Below are positions 56,313-64,000 of a stretch of DNA of 64,000 nucleotides, in pieces. Source of the DNA: Helicobacter pylori (GTDB lineage: Bacteria; Campylobacterota; Campylobacteria; Campylobacterales; Helicobacteraceae); assembly GCF_001653475.1 (NCBI RefSeq), contig NZ_CP011487.1, positions 620,001-684,000 of the forward strand, read 5' to 3'. Both the position numbers and the translations under genes were made by a program. How positions within the stretch are numbered: position 1 is the stretch's first letter; each line of letters begins with the position of its first letter. Below the pieces are notes generated by a model that was not told the origin of the DNA, made no database searches, and worked only from the letters and a program-made list of their open reading frames with translations.

Positions 56313-56966
56313 TTATTCAATCACTTCATAAATAACTTCTGTCTTCCAGCGGGTTTTAGGGGTGATTTCTTGGTTACGATAACCAAAACTAGCCATTACC
56401 GATACCCCAAATTCCGCCGTGTTTAGATAGCCTTTTTCCTTTAAATAAGCCTCCACTTTCTCTTGATCATACCCTTCAATCGGGCAAGAATCAATCCCCA
56501 ACATGGCCGCTGCCATCATCATGTTCGCCATTTGGATATAAGTCTGCTTGCTAGCCCAATCAAACAAGGATCGTTCACTATTGAGTTTCATATCGCTCTC
56601 TTGGAAATTTTTGATGATTTGAGCGAACCTAGAATCAGTGTCATAATCCCTTTTTTTAACCTCATGCATCACTTTTTTAACATAATCGCTGTCATAAGTA
56701 ACGCCTTTTCGTGCAAGATAAATGACAAAATGACTCGCTCCCTCCAAGCTAGAAAGTGCCCCCCAGGCCATCGGTTTTAAATCTTCTTTCATGCGTTCAT
56801 TTTTCAATAAAAGCATTTTACATGGTTCAAGCCCGATTGAAGAAGGGGCTAACCTCCCCACTTCAACCAAAGCTTCCCAATCCTTTTCAGAAATACGGCG
56901 ATTAGGATCGTATTTTTTCGCAGCAAATCGTTGGTGCTGTAAAGCAATCACTTGTTCTCTGTCCAT
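56313..56966 (-). CDS. frxA: NAD(P)H flavin oxidoreductase (nitroreductase) FrxA
   Basis: FrxA is an FMN-dependent nitroreductase that, with RdxA, activates metronidazole, so loss-of-function alleles add to resistance. The 217-residue protein is full length. LQHQRFAAKKYDPNRRIS carries the FMN phosphate-binding Arg and Lys, and LAPSSIGLEPC is the isoalloxazine loop. MANMMMAAAMLGIDSCPIEG contains the family's dimer helix, and ASFGYRNQE is the C-terminal FMN loop. No premature stop is seen, so this copy should be functional. It is the last gene of the pcnB, SRPBCC, dehydrogenase, frxA run. It corresponds to HP0642. Confidence 0.95.
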   Translation of the reverse strand: MDREQVIALQHQRFAAKKYDPNRRISEKDWEALVEVGRLAPSSIGLEPCKMLLLKNERMKEDLKPMAWGALSSLEGASHFVIYLARKGVTYDSDYVKKVMHEVKKRDYDTDSRFAQIIKNFQESDMKLNSERSLFDWASKQTYIQMANMMMAAAMLGIDSCPIEGYDQEKVEAYLKEKGYLNTAEFGVSVMASFGYRNQEITPKTRWKTEVIYEVIE

Positions 56967-56967
56967 T

Positions 56968-57825
56968 TTAATGATCTCCTTTTTCTAAATAATGATAAAT
57001 AACTGCCATATCCAATGCGCCTAAACCGGATTTTTCTGCTCGAGAATAAAGCTCTTGCACTTTGAATAAGAATGGCAATTGAATCGCCTCTCCTGCTTCA
57101 TTGCTGGCTAAACGAATGTCCTTGAGCATGAGCTTCAAACTGAAAGCGGCCGGATAGCTATCTTGTAGCCACATGCCTTTTTTAGCTTGAAAGAGAGGCG
57201 AATTCATGCCAGATTGGCCAATAATTTGCAAAAATAGCTCTGCACCAACCCCTAAATGTTTGGCTAATAGTAAAGCTTCTGAGTAAGCAATCCCCATTTG
57301 AGCTAAAAGGCTATTAATGGATAATTTGGCTCTCATCCCTTGACCAACTTTTCCTAAATAAAAAGTTTGACTTCCTAAATGTGCAAAAACAGGTTTGAGT
57401 TGAGTAACCACTTCTTTTTCACCTGCCGCTAAAATCAATAAAGCCCCGGCTTTAGCCGCACCAACCGATCCCGAAACAGGCACTTCAAGGTAAGTTACTT
57501 GATGCTTTTGAGCGATTTCTTCTAAAGCCAAGCTTTCCAAAGGAGCGATAGTGCTCATATTCACCACGATTTTTTCAGACATCTGTTCCCAAAATTTTGG
57601 CACTAAAACAGCATCAATCGCCATTTTATCCGAAAGCATGATAAAAATTAGATCAACTTTAGCGGCCAAATTTATAGGGTTGGTATAAACCGCTACGCCT
57701 TTTTCTTTTAAAGGGGTTGCTTTACTCTCTGTTCGGTTATAAACTGATACTTTTAAACCCGCATCGCACAAACGAGTCGCCATAGGAGTCCCCATAGCCC
57801 CAAGTCCAATCCATCCTATTTCCAT
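56968..57825 (-). CDS. 3-hydroxyisobutyrate dehydrogenase-family (beta-hydroxyacid) oxidoreductase
   Basis: The 285-residue enzyme belongs to the beta-hydroxyacid dehydrogenases (GlxR/HIBADH type). The NAD(P) Rossmann motif is GWIGLGAMGTPMA at the N-terminus. VPVSGSVGAAKAGAL (about residue 118) is the substrate signature, and GQGMRAKLSINSLL holds the catalytic lysine and Asn. Candidate substrates are glyoxylate or succinic semialdehyde. It lies 1 bp from frxA and 14 bp from the SRPBCC gene. I recall a related gene as strain-specific (jhp0585 in J99), absent at this place in 26695. An accessory origin is therefore likely. Confidence 0.85.
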   Translation of the reverse strand: MEIGWIGLGAMGTPMATRLCDAGLKVSVYNRTESKATPLKEKGVAVYTNPINLAAKVDLIFIMLSDKMAIDAVLVPKFWEQMSEKIVVNMSTIAPLESLALEEIAQKHQVTYLEVPVSGSVGAAKAGALLILAAGEKEVVTQLKPVFAHLGSQTFYLGKVGQGMRAKLSINSLLAQMGIAYSEALLLAKHLGVGAELFLQIIGQSGMNSPLFQAKKGMWLQDSYPAAFSLKLMLKDIRLASNEAGEAIQLPFLFKVQELYSRAEKSGLGALDMAVIYHYLEKGDH

Positions 57826-57839
57826 TTAATCCTCACTTA

Positions 57840-58343
57840 TTAGTGCGAATACGCCACTAAACCATCTAACCAAGCTTGATGGCCATTCAACATCGCATTA
57901 GGCACAGACACTACTAAAGCTTTAGCAGGGACTCCTGATTGGCTTTCTTGGGTTAGAATACGCACACGATTATTATCCAGTTTTTCAACTAGCCATGCAT
58001 GATAGACTTCAAGATATTCATCGCCTTTAGCTTCATTCCAACCTCTCCAAGCCAAACGCAGTATGGCATCTTTCAATTCAAACTCTTCCACTTGCACTTC
58101 AACAAGAAAGCCAAAAGTTTCAAAACAAAAACGAGTCTTATCTTTAAGAATGGTATTGTCTTGATTGTGCATGCGGATATTCCCTGAATTTTTGTAATAC
58201 CTTTCCCAATGGGATGCGTCTCTTAAATGCTGCACCACTTTATTAAAATCCAAACCTTTGACAATGACTTCATTGGACACAAAATTATCAGTCTCTCCTA
58301 AAATCCATTTCTTAGGCCATTGAATCGCATTCATCGTTGCCAT
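57840..58343 (-). CDS. SRPBCC (START-like) domain protein
   Basis: The 167-residue protein has the Bet v1/START-like (SRPBCC) fold: a start helix, KGLDFNKVVQHLRDASHWERYY, then antiparallel strands (FCFETFGFLVEVQVEEFEL, LRLAWRGWNE) and a long C-terminal helix. Such proteins bind hydrophobic ligands in a cavity. The ATG at 58343 has GGAGAAAC upstream. It overlaps pcnB by 13 bp and probably co-occurs with the dehydrogenase as a unit, possibly for one small organic substrate. No catalytic residue can be assigned. Confidence 0.7.
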   Translation of the reverse strand: MATMNAIQWPKKWILGETDNFVSNEVIVKGLDFNKVVQHLRDASHWERYYKNSGNIRMHNQDNTILKDKTRFCFETFGFLVEVQVEEFELKDAILRLAWRGWNEAKGDEYLEVYHAWLVEKLDNNRVRILTQESQSGVPAKALVVSVPNAMLNGHQAWLDGLVAYSH

Positions 58344-59572
58344 GTTTCTCCATTTGTAATTTTTTTGCTTATTGGCACAAAGTTTATAGCATCATTAGGT
58401 AAATAATGATCCTTAACCCATTTTATCAGCCATTCTAAAGCGTTGTTTTTAGGGTTAGCGATGACTAAATCTAAGCATGCGTTTAAAATTCCGCCGATTT
58501 GTTGGTGTTTATAGCCCAAGCTTTGAAGCGTGCCGCCCTTAAGGGTTAGGTGTTCTTTTTTAAAAGGTTCGTTAGCGTTAAAGATTTCTTTTAACAAGCC
58601 TTTAATTTTTAAAGCGTGTTTAGGGTTTTCTAGTGCATAAAAATCTAAAGCCAAATTAAAGGGCTCTAAATCGTAGTTTTTTAATAAAAATTTTAATTCT
58701 GTTTTGTTATGGGTGTTTAAAAAAGCTTTATGGCATTCTTTAGCTTTTAAAAATAAAACACAAGTTTTTTTAGGGTAGCGTAAATTTTCTAAACTTTTTT
58801 GATGTTTAAAAAACCCTAACAATCTTAATTCCAAATTGAAAGGCGCATTCTTTAAAAACCCTAAATTTTCTATATTTTCTATTTTCTCTTGAATAACCAC
58901 CTCTAAAATTTCTTGATATTCTTTAGCCACTTCATAGGCATTTTTCCCCATAAGAAACTTATTTAATTCACTTTGCAAGCGCTCTTTAGAAAGATGTTTT
59001 AACCAATCCTTACACGCAAAAACCGCTCTTTTGGTGCTTGTCATTATCTTAAAGCCTAAAGTTGCACTAAATCGTAACGCTCTTAAGATCCTTAAAGCGT
59101 CTTCAAAAAACCTTAATCGCGCTTCCCCCACGCATTCAATCACTTGATTTTCAATCGCATTCTGCCCTTTAAAAGGATCAATAATCCCTTTTGTAGGGCT
59201 ATAAGCGATCGCATTCATGCTGAAATCGCGCCGTTTCAAATCGTCTGTTAGATGAGCGCTAAAAACCAATTCTTTAGGCTTTCGGTGCTTGACATGCCCT
59301 TTTTCAATTCTAAAAGTTGTGATTTCATAGCTTTGATTGTTTTTAAGAGCCGTGATCGTGCCATATTTGATGCCGGTTTCTAGCACCCTAAAATGGTGTT
59401 TTAAAAGAAGTTCTTTACTTTCATTGACTGAAGCGCTTGAGGTTAAATCGTAATCTTTAGGGGTAATACCCATTAAACAATCGCGCACGCACCCCCCTAC
59501 CAAGTAAAGCTCATGAGAGGATTTTTCATAAATGTCAAACAATTCTTTTAATTCTTTTTCTAACTCAAACAC
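58331..59572 (-). CDS. pcnB: tRNA nucleotidyltransferase / poly(A) polymerase family
   Basis: The 413-residue class II nucleotidyltransferase has the catalytic signature LVGGCVRDCLMGITPKDYD near residue 25-45 (two Asps). RRDFSMNAIAYSP is the second motif, and EDALRILRALRFSA is the neck helix. By residues, a CCA-adding enzyme and a poly(A) polymerase cannot be separated. As far as I know, it is the only such gene in H. pylori, favouring the tRNA CCA role. The start is GTG at 59572. It is followed by the SRPBCC gene with a 13-bp overlap. It corresponds to HP0640. Confidence 0.88.
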   Translation of the reverse strand: MFELEKELKELFDIYEKSSHELYLVGGCVRDCLMGITPKDYDLTSSASVNESKELLLKHHFRVLETGIKYGTITALKNNQSYEITTFRIEKGHVKHRKPKELVFSAHLTDDLKRRDFSMNAIAYSPTKGIIDPFKGQNAIENQVIECVGEARLRFFEDALRILRALRFSATLGFKIMTSTKRAVFACKDWLKHLSKERLQSELNKFLMGKNAYEVAKEYQEILEVVIQEKIENIENLGFLKNAPFNLELRLLGFFKHQKSLENLRYPKKTCVLFLKAKECHKAFLNTHNKTELKFLLKNYDLEPFNLALDFYALENPKHALKIKGLLKEIFNANEPFKKEHLTLKGGTLQSLGYKHQQIGGILNACLDLVIANPKNNALEWLIKWVKDHYLPNDAINFVPISKKITNGETWQR

Positions 59573-59634
59573 GCTTTTTACTCTTAAAATTTCTTTGTGT
59601 TATTATACCTTTTTAGAATTTTTAAGGAATTTTG

Positions 59635-60330
59635 ATGGAACAAGAAATTTGCGTAATCAGTTTTAGCGGCGGGCAAGATAGCACCACTTTAGCCGTATGG
59701 GCGAAAAAGCGTTTTAAAAAAGTCTATTTAGTGGGGTTTGATTACGCGCAAAAACACTCTGTGGAATTAGAATGCGCTCAAAAAATCGCTTCTCTTTTAC
59801 AACTCCCTTATGAAATCATCCTATTAGATTTTTTGGAGAATATCACCCACTCCGCGCTTTTTAAAAACTCTAACGATTTGATAGGGCAGCCGTATGAGAA
59901 AGAAAGCGTGCAAAATAAAGATTTACCCAACTCTTTTGTGCCTAATCGTAACGCTATTTTTATCACCCTTTTGCATTCTTACGCGCAAAAACTAGGGGCT
60001 AGTAACATCGCTTTAGGGGTTTCGCAAGCGGATTTTAGCGGCTATCCGGATTGTAAAGAAGATTTTATTAAAAGCATTGAGCATGCGCTTAATTTAGGAT
60101 CAAACACGGCGATTAAAATTGTAACGCCTTTAATGTTTTTGAATAAAGCACAAGAATTTCAAATGGCTAAAGATTTAGGCGTCTTGGATTTAGTCATCAA
60201 AGAAACGCACACCTGCTATCAAGGAGAGCGAAAGATTTTGCATGCTTATGGCTATGGCTGCAATGAATGCCCGGCATGCCAATTGAGAAAAAAAGGCTAT
60301 GAAGAGTTTCAAAATAAGGTTTTGTTTTAA
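59635..60330 (+). CDS. queC: 7-cyano-7-deazaguanine (preQ0) synthase QueC
   Basis: QueC converts 7-carboxy-7-deazaguanine to preQ0 using ATP and ammonia, en route to queuosine in tRNA. The PP-loop [11 protein letters not shown] lies at residues 9-19. [15 protein letters not shown] is the central motif, and the zinc site is in [17 protein letters not shown] at the C-terminus. The ATG at 59635 follows AAGGA by 6 bp and is preferred over the TTG at 59632, giving 231 residues. It stands between pcnB (divergent) and oipA (convergent). It corresponds to HP0639. Confidence 0.94.
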   Translation: MEQEICVISFSGGQDSTTLAVWAKKRFKKVYLVGFDYAQKHSVELECAQKIASLLQLPYEIILLDFLENITHSALFKNSNDLIGQPYEKESVQNKDLPNSFVPNRNAIFITLLHSYAQKLGASNIALGVSQADFSGYPDCKEDFIKSIEHALNLGSNTAIKIVTPLMFLNKAQEFQMAKDLGVLDLVIKETHTCYQGERKILHAYGYGCNECPACQLRKKGYEEFQNKVLF

Positions 60331-60381
60331 AAACCAACTAAAGAGCGTTAAAAAGCGTGTTTTTAATGTTTATTTTTAAAG

Positions 60382-61296
60382 TTATTTAAAGTTATATGTA
60401 TAGTTAAGATAAACGCTCACCACTCTTTTATAATCCAATTTATCCCCGTAATTATCGCTATAGTAATTGACTTTAAAAGCTGGCACTTTAACCCCTAATT
60501 CAACACTAGAACCTCCAAGATATGTTTCATCGCCATAGCGATCAATAGCGTATTCATCAGTATTCCAACGAACGCCAAATTTTCCTTGCAACTGAAAAAT
60601 CGTGTGGCTCTTGACTTGATTGAAAGGGGTGAGATTGTTACTTGCAAACCAAGTGCTAGCCCCTATATCCATGCCAATCACAAGCCCTGAAGATTTTCTA
60701 AATACATGCATCGATGCTTTTTTTAATGTATCAGCGTCTAGCGTTCTGCCGGTCATATCTTTGTAAAATATAGAGAGCCCTTTTACCCTTCGTTTAACAT
60801 ATTCTTGGGACGCTCGCTTATCGTTAGTCCAATTAATAAGCAAATCCGTATTGAAACCATAGGGTAAAAAAACGATTAAACCGCTGCCAGGAACAGAACC
60901 AACGCCACCAAGTTGGTAACCGAAAAAAAGAGAGTGCCTAAACCCTATAATCCTTTTTTTACCCAAAAAATATTTATACCCGAAGCTGAGTTCATTAAAA
61001 AGACCGCCCGATCCACCATTCCCTGCGAATCGGTTAGCGATTTTTGTTGAATCTTTCACTTCATTTAAGGCGTTTTGTGCATCTCTTATAGCTTTTGTGT
61101 TTTGTGTGGGGAATAATGAATTTTTTGCGTTATTGATCGCTTCATTTAAGGCGTTTTCTGCTGAAGCTTTTTTGCCGATGCTACCTTGTCCTTTAATATA
61201 GCTTCCTTCTGCAAAATTTAAACCCAAATAAAATCCATTCCTTTCAGCGTGGAGCCAAAACGAGAGAGAGAGAGTTAGTAAGAGAGCTTTTTTCAT
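60382..61296 (-). CDS. oipA: Outer inflammatory protein OipA (HopH), in frame
   Basis: OipA is a Hop-family outer-membrane protein linked to IL-8 induction and adherence. The 304-residue protein has a signal peptide (KKALLLTLSLSFWLHA) coded partly by the CT repeat that drives phase variation. Here the 6-unit CT run keeps the frame open through to the stop, so the gene is predicted ON. The mature part begins AERNGFYLGLNFAEGS. It has a long, helical insertion with tandem ALNEAINNAKNSL and ALNEVKDSTKI segments, then the FNELSFGYKYFLGKKRIIGFR barrel region. The end is YLNYTYNFK. It corresponds to HP0638. Confidence 0.95.
   Translation of the reverse strand: MKKALLLTLSLSFWLHAERNGFYLGLNFAEGSYIKGQGSIGKKASAENALNEAINNAKNSLFPTQNTKAIRDAQNALNEVKDSTKIANRFAGNGGSGGLFNELSFGYKYFLGKKRIIGFRHSLFFGYQLGGVGSVPGSGLIVFLPYGFNTDLLINWTNDKRASQEYVKRRVKGLSIFYKDMTGRTLDADTLKKASMHVFRKSSGLVIGMDIGASTWFASNNLTPFNQVKSHTIFQLQGKFGVRWNTDEYAIDRYGDETYLGGSSVELGVKVPAFKVNYYSDNYGDKLDYKRVVSVYLNYTYNFK
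61262..61274 (-). repeat. CT dinucleotide repeat in the oipA signal-peptide region (6 units)
   Basis: On the gene strand (CT)6 follows the codons for KKALLLT and is read ACT CTC TCT CTC TCG, so slippage changes the frame. A separate short CTCT lies 10 bp upstream. Six units is an in-frame (ON) state for this arrangement, since the frame is open to the stop. Confidence 0.85.
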
Positions 61297-61476
61297 GGTT
61301 TTTCTTTGGTTTAAGATTTGATATTGTGATTAGGTATTTTATCATAAAAATAAGATTTTAGTTATTGGGTTTTAATGAAAAACAAAATTAAAATGAAATG
61401 GCTACAAAACCACCGCTTAATCAACATTAAATTAAAAACATGTTAATCTTTAGTTATTTTTAAATTAGGAAATCTT

Positions 61477-61929
61477 ATGCATCCAAACCATAAAACTTTT
61501 TTACCCAACCAATCCGCTCACCTCTCTAAAATCATTCTTTTTTTAAACACTGGCTTTTTAGCCTATCTGTTAAGCGCTTGTGGGGCGAATGTACCTATAG
61601 AAGAAGTGCTAGTTAAAGATCCCAAAGAGACTAAAGCCCAAGAAGTCGCCAGAGAAGAAAAGGCTATCCAGCAAGAAAACGCCACTATTGATGCGCACAC
61701 CACGCCTTTGATCAATCGTTTCACTAATTATAACGCTTATGGCTCTTTAAACGGCTTTTACAATTCAGTGGATAATCTCAATTCGCCCATGCAAAACGGG
61801 ATGTATGGAGGCTATTACATGCCTTATTATTACATGCCCTATGGTTTCATGCCTTATGGGGCAGGTCTTATGCCTTATGGGCCTTATGGGTATGGAGCGC
61901 CTGGATACTTCCCTTACGCTTTTTATTGA
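61477..61929 (+). CDS. Lipoprotein with methionine-proline-tyrosine-glycine repeat tail
   Basis: The 150-residue protein has a hydrophobic leader and a lipobox LLSACG (Cys at about residue 35), so it should be a lipid-anchored envelope protein. After a charged linker (DPKETKAQEVAREEKAIQQE) and an asparagine-rich stretch, the tail consists of near-repeats of MPYG/MPYYY. Examples are YYMPYYYMPYGFMPYGAG and LMPYGPYGYGAPGYF. It starts at an ATG preceded by AGGAAA. No function is assigned. The tail is unlike any enzyme and suggests a structural or surface-exposed role, or a metal-binding one. It corresponds to HP0637. Confidence 0.7.
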   Translation: MHPNHKTFLPNQSAHLSKIILFLNTGFLAYLLSACGANVPIEEVLVKDPKETKAQEVAREEKAIQQENATIDAHTTPLINRFTNYNAYGSLNGFYNSVDNLNSPMQNGMYGGYYMPYYYMPYGFMPYGAGLMPYGPYGYGAPGYFPYAFY

Positions 61930-62048
61930 TTGGGTGGCTTTTAGCGAGCGTGGTGGTGTTTTTACTCAAATGCGCTTGTGTTTTCTAATGGTTATTTCTA
62001 ACATGCTATGGTGGTGTGATAGGAAGAGACTATATAAGAGGAGATCTT

Positions 62049-62393
62049 ATGCGTATAGTTAAAAATTTATTTCTTGTATCGTTTGTGGCTTATAATAGCA
62101 TGTTCGCAGTGGATTTAGAAACCGAGACTAAAAACAACAAAAGGCTTTATGATTTCACTAAAAGTAGTGCTTTAGAAGGCATAGATTTAGAAAAAAGCCC
62201 TACCCTTAAAAGCCATAAAAAAAGCGGTAAAAAGTTTTACAAACAACTCGCTAAAAACAATATCGCCGAAGGGGTGAGCATGCCGGTTGTTAATTTCAAT
62301 AAAGCTCTGTCTTTTGGGCCTTATTTTGAAAGGACTAAAAGTAAAAAAACCCAATACATGGACGGCGGGTTGATGATACACATCCGCTTTTAA
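62049..62393 (+). CDS. Small secreted protein of unknown function
   Basis: The 114-residue protein has a signal peptide (VKNLFLVSFVAYNSMFA). The mature part is lysine-rich (KSHKKSGKKFYKQLAKN), and the final MDGGLMIHIRF resembles the last strand of an outer-membrane barrel. An in-frame codon at 62016 exists, but AGAGGAG just before the ATG at 62049 decides the start. It follows the MPYG-tail lipoprotein gene after 119 bp and converges on hydE with 4 bp between stops. No family is recognised. It corresponds to HP0636. Confidence 0.65.
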   Translation: MRIVKNLFLVSFVAYNSMFAVDLETETKNNKRLYDFTKSSALEGIDLEKSPTLKSHKKSGKKFYKQLAKNNIAEGVSMPVVNFNKALSFGPYFERTKSKKTQYMDGGLMIHIRF

Positions 62394-62397
62394 GCCC

Positions 62398-63936
62398 TTA
62401 TTCATAATCCAAAAACGCATGCGTTTTAAGGGTTAGGGTTTTGGGGAAATATTGCACAAACAAATCCAAAAACACTTTTTCGCCAAAGAAGTCCCCAACG
62501 ATCGTTACTTCTTGGACGCTAAAATTCTGTGCGTTATCCCAAATGAAATTCCCCAAAAACTCCGCCAAAGAATCCAAAATCCCCAAACTCAAAATTTCAT
62601 TTTCCACGCCTGCGAGCCTGAAACTCATCGCACTGTGCATGATCTTTGAAAAATTTAAAGCCATTTTAAAAGAATCGTCTTTAAGGATTTTATAATCAAT
62701 CCTAGGGCCTTTAGGGCGTAAGCATTCTTTAGCCAAAGAAATAACGCTTTGTGTGCAAAAATTCTCGCTATAACCCAAAACAAACCCCAAAATTTGGAAA
62801 AAATCCAATAAATTCGCACCCCCTAGCTGATATTTAGAAAGCTCTAAAATGCGCGCGTAAAAATTAGGGAATTTAGCCTCGTAGTTTTTTAGCATTCTAG
62901 AGGCTTTTTCATCTTGTTTGAGGAGGTCAAACGATTGGTTGAAATCAAAACTGACGCTTAAAAGCGTTTTTAAAGAACCATTAGCATGCAGTAACAACCT
63001 TGTAGGGCGCTTGAAACTAAGATACAAAACGATAGAATTGGGGGTTGCACTCAAAAACTCTAATTCATCTTTAAAAGCAATGGCAGAAAGATTGTTTTCT
63101 AGTACAAATTTTTTGGTGGGTGTGATCAAGCGCTTAGGGGTTTTAAAAAGCGCTTCATAATGCAAAAGCGCTTCTTGTGGGTTGTTTGCATGGGTAAAAA
63201 CAAATTCTATACCCTCATCTTGTAAAATATGGCACAATAAATTCAATATGGGGTCAAAGGGTAGTTGGGCGATGATTTCATCGTTTTTAAAAGTGTCCTT
63301 AAACACGCTTTTTAAAGAGGCTTTGATAGAAGGTTTTTCCAAACTAGCCAAATACTTAGCGTCCTCTAAAAGCAATTTAGTGCAGGTCAAAACGCTAGAA
63401 AGATCGCTAAAAATAACGCTTGGAGAGGGCTTTTTTAAAGAAAGGGATAATGCCCCCCTAGAAGTGTAAATAGGGATAAAATCTTGTGTTTTGAGCATGC
63501 CTTTTAATTGGGTTAAGCAATCTATAAGCTCTTTAGGGCTATGGATTATAACCCCCTTAAAAGCGGTGTTTTTAACAAAATAAAACGCATTGGCATACAA
63601 AGATGAATTTTTATCTAAAAAATCTTGATGCTCTTTAGCGTTCATAAAAAGGGGCTTTGAAAGGCTTGTTGTTTGGAAAAGATTTTCATCTAAAGGCTCT
63701 GTGATTTCCTTTAAAGACAAAAAGCTAAAATCTAAAGAAAAGGGCAGAATTTCGCTGAGTTTTTGTGCGAATTCTAAAGTGGTTTCAGCGCTCGCTTGGA
63801 GATAGAAAGAAGTCGTATGATCCTTATAAACGCTATAAAAACGCGCTTGCAAATTGAATGCTATTTGCTCTAAAAGGGGCGTAAAATTTAGGCTCGTTTC
63901 TTCATTAACGCATTTAAAAAGAAAGACAAACACCAA
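62398..63936 (-). CDS. hydE: Hydrogenase accessory protein HydE (HypF-like)
   Basis: HydE is the last gene of the hydABCDE [NiFe] uptake-hydrogenase operon, and from memory is needed for hydrogenase activity. The 512-residue protein has no signal peptide or cysteine cluster. Its C-terminal half (LGGANLLDFFQILGFVLGYS, FSKIMHSAMSFRLAGVENEI, SVQEVTIVGDFFGEKVF) recalls a degenerate HypF C-terminal domain, but the expected metal ligands are missing. The start is a TTG at 63936, just after the hydD stop. A GTG at 63933 is equally possible. It corresponds to HP0635. The HypF relation is my inference. Confidence 0.75.
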   Translation of the reverse strand: MVFVFLFKCVNEETSLNFTPLLEQIAFNLQARFYSVYKDHTTSFYLQASAETTLEFAQKLSEILPFSLDFSFLSLKEITEPLDENLFQTTSLSKPLFMNAKEHQDFLDKNSSLYANAFYFVKNTAFKGVIIHSPKELIDCLTQLKGMLKTQDFIPIYTSRGALSLSLKKPSPSVIFSDLSSVLTCTKLLLEDAKYLASLEKPSIKASLKSVFKDTFKNDEIIAQLPFDPILNLLCHILQDEGIEFVFTHANNPQEALLHYEALFKTPKRLITPTKKFVLENNLSAIAFKDELEFLSATPNSIVLYLSFKRPTRLLLHANGSLKTLLSVSFDFNQSFDLLKQDEKASRMLKNYEAKFPNFYARILELSKYQLGGANLLDFFQILGFVLGYSENFCTQSVISLAKECLRPKGPRIDYKILKDDSFKMALNFSKIMHSAMSFRLAGVENEILSLGILDSLAEFLGNFIWDNAQNFSVQEVTIVGDFFGEKVFLDLFVQYFPKTLTLKTHAFLDYE

Positions 63937-63937
63937 T

Positions 63938-64000
63938 TCAAAAACCCTTATAAGAGAGTTCAGCGATACGATCTAAGGCGATATGATCGGCGCGCTGCAT
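63938..64000 (-). CDS. hydD: Hydrogenase maturation protease HydD, C-terminal end only
   Basis: Only the last 20 codons are inside the window, reading RADHIALDRIAELSYKGF before TGA at 63938-63940. The frame is open to the window edge. The call rests on the position directly upstream of hydE, where HydD (a HyaD/HybD-type endopeptidase that trims the large subunit) is expected. The residues alone cannot confirm it. Confidence 0.55.
   Translation of the reverse strand: MQRADHIALDRIAELSYKGF

Noticed and set aside
61805-62062. ORF between the lipoprotein and the small secreted protein genes
   Set aside because: It overlaps the repeat-rich lipoprotein tail in another frame and ends within the next gene; methionine-rich content comes from the repeats.

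Overview
This is a chromosomal window of Helicobacter pylori. The base composition is AT-rich and the gene content is diagnostic: oipA with a CT repeat in its signal-peptide coding region, fecA1, feoB, pfr, horF, frxA, the futalosine menaquinone genes mqnC and mqnE, an alpha-1,3-fucosyltransferase remnant with seven-residue repeats, xerH with a difH-like site, and hydE/hydD. Gene order follows the HP0634 to HP0695 stretch of strain 26695, in the opposite orientation. Locus equivalences are from memory and were not searched. I saw no rRNA, tRNA, IS element, prophage or CRISPR array. Layout: (1) 1-7.0 kb, minus strand, is an acetone/ketone-body locus: hyuA (frameshifted), lpxR, atoE, scoB, scoA and fadA (frameshift plus nonsense codon). 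(2) 7.0-16.3 kb holds a relict gene, a PolB-type exonuclease, the iron-uptake genes feoB and fecA1 (with a Fur box), fliP, glmU, and a small secreted glycine-rich protein followed by a membrane protein. (3) 16.4-21.1 kb, plus strand: nrdA, wbpB-like, a TauE-type permease and ogt. (4) 21.2-30.8 kb, minus strand: xerH, two unknown ORFs that look like one gene split by a 17-bp tandem duplication, a difH-like site, aspB, horF, and a large fused restriction-modification gene broken by three homopolymer frameshifts. (5) 30.9-46.3 kb, minus strand, is dense housekeeping with frequent 4-bp overlaps: glpC-like, hemN, UPF0763, aroC, rnc, rnhA, a LapB-like protein, a SurA-like protein, gatB, a catalytically dead M16 peptidase homologue, mqnC, bamA and mqnE. 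(6) 46.6-48.2 kb, plus strand: pfr, serB and an internally deleted futB. (7) 48.2-59.6 kb, minus strand: a UDG4-like protein, aspA, murA, a membrane protein, galU, slt, yggT, gltX2, frxA, a probably strain-variable dehydrogenase/START-like pair, and pcnB. (8) 59.6-64 kb: queC, oipA (in frame, predicted ON), a proline/tyrosine/methionine-rich lipoprotein, a small secreted protein, hydE and the end of hydD. How the genes work together: feoB, fecA1 and pfr cover ferrous uptake, outer-membrane iron uptake and storage. gltX2 makes misacylated Glu-tRNAGln, which GatB's complex amidates. MqnC and MqnE are two steps of futalosine menaquinone synthesis. galU, wbpB, lpxR and the futB relic touch LPS; murA, slt and glmU touch murein. 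bamA, SurA-like, horF and oipA concern the outer membrane. Several genes are visibly decaying (hyuA, fadA, the RM gene, futB, the 7.2-kb relict), and these carry the most strain-specific information. Most breaks are small indels, so sequencing error must be excluded first.
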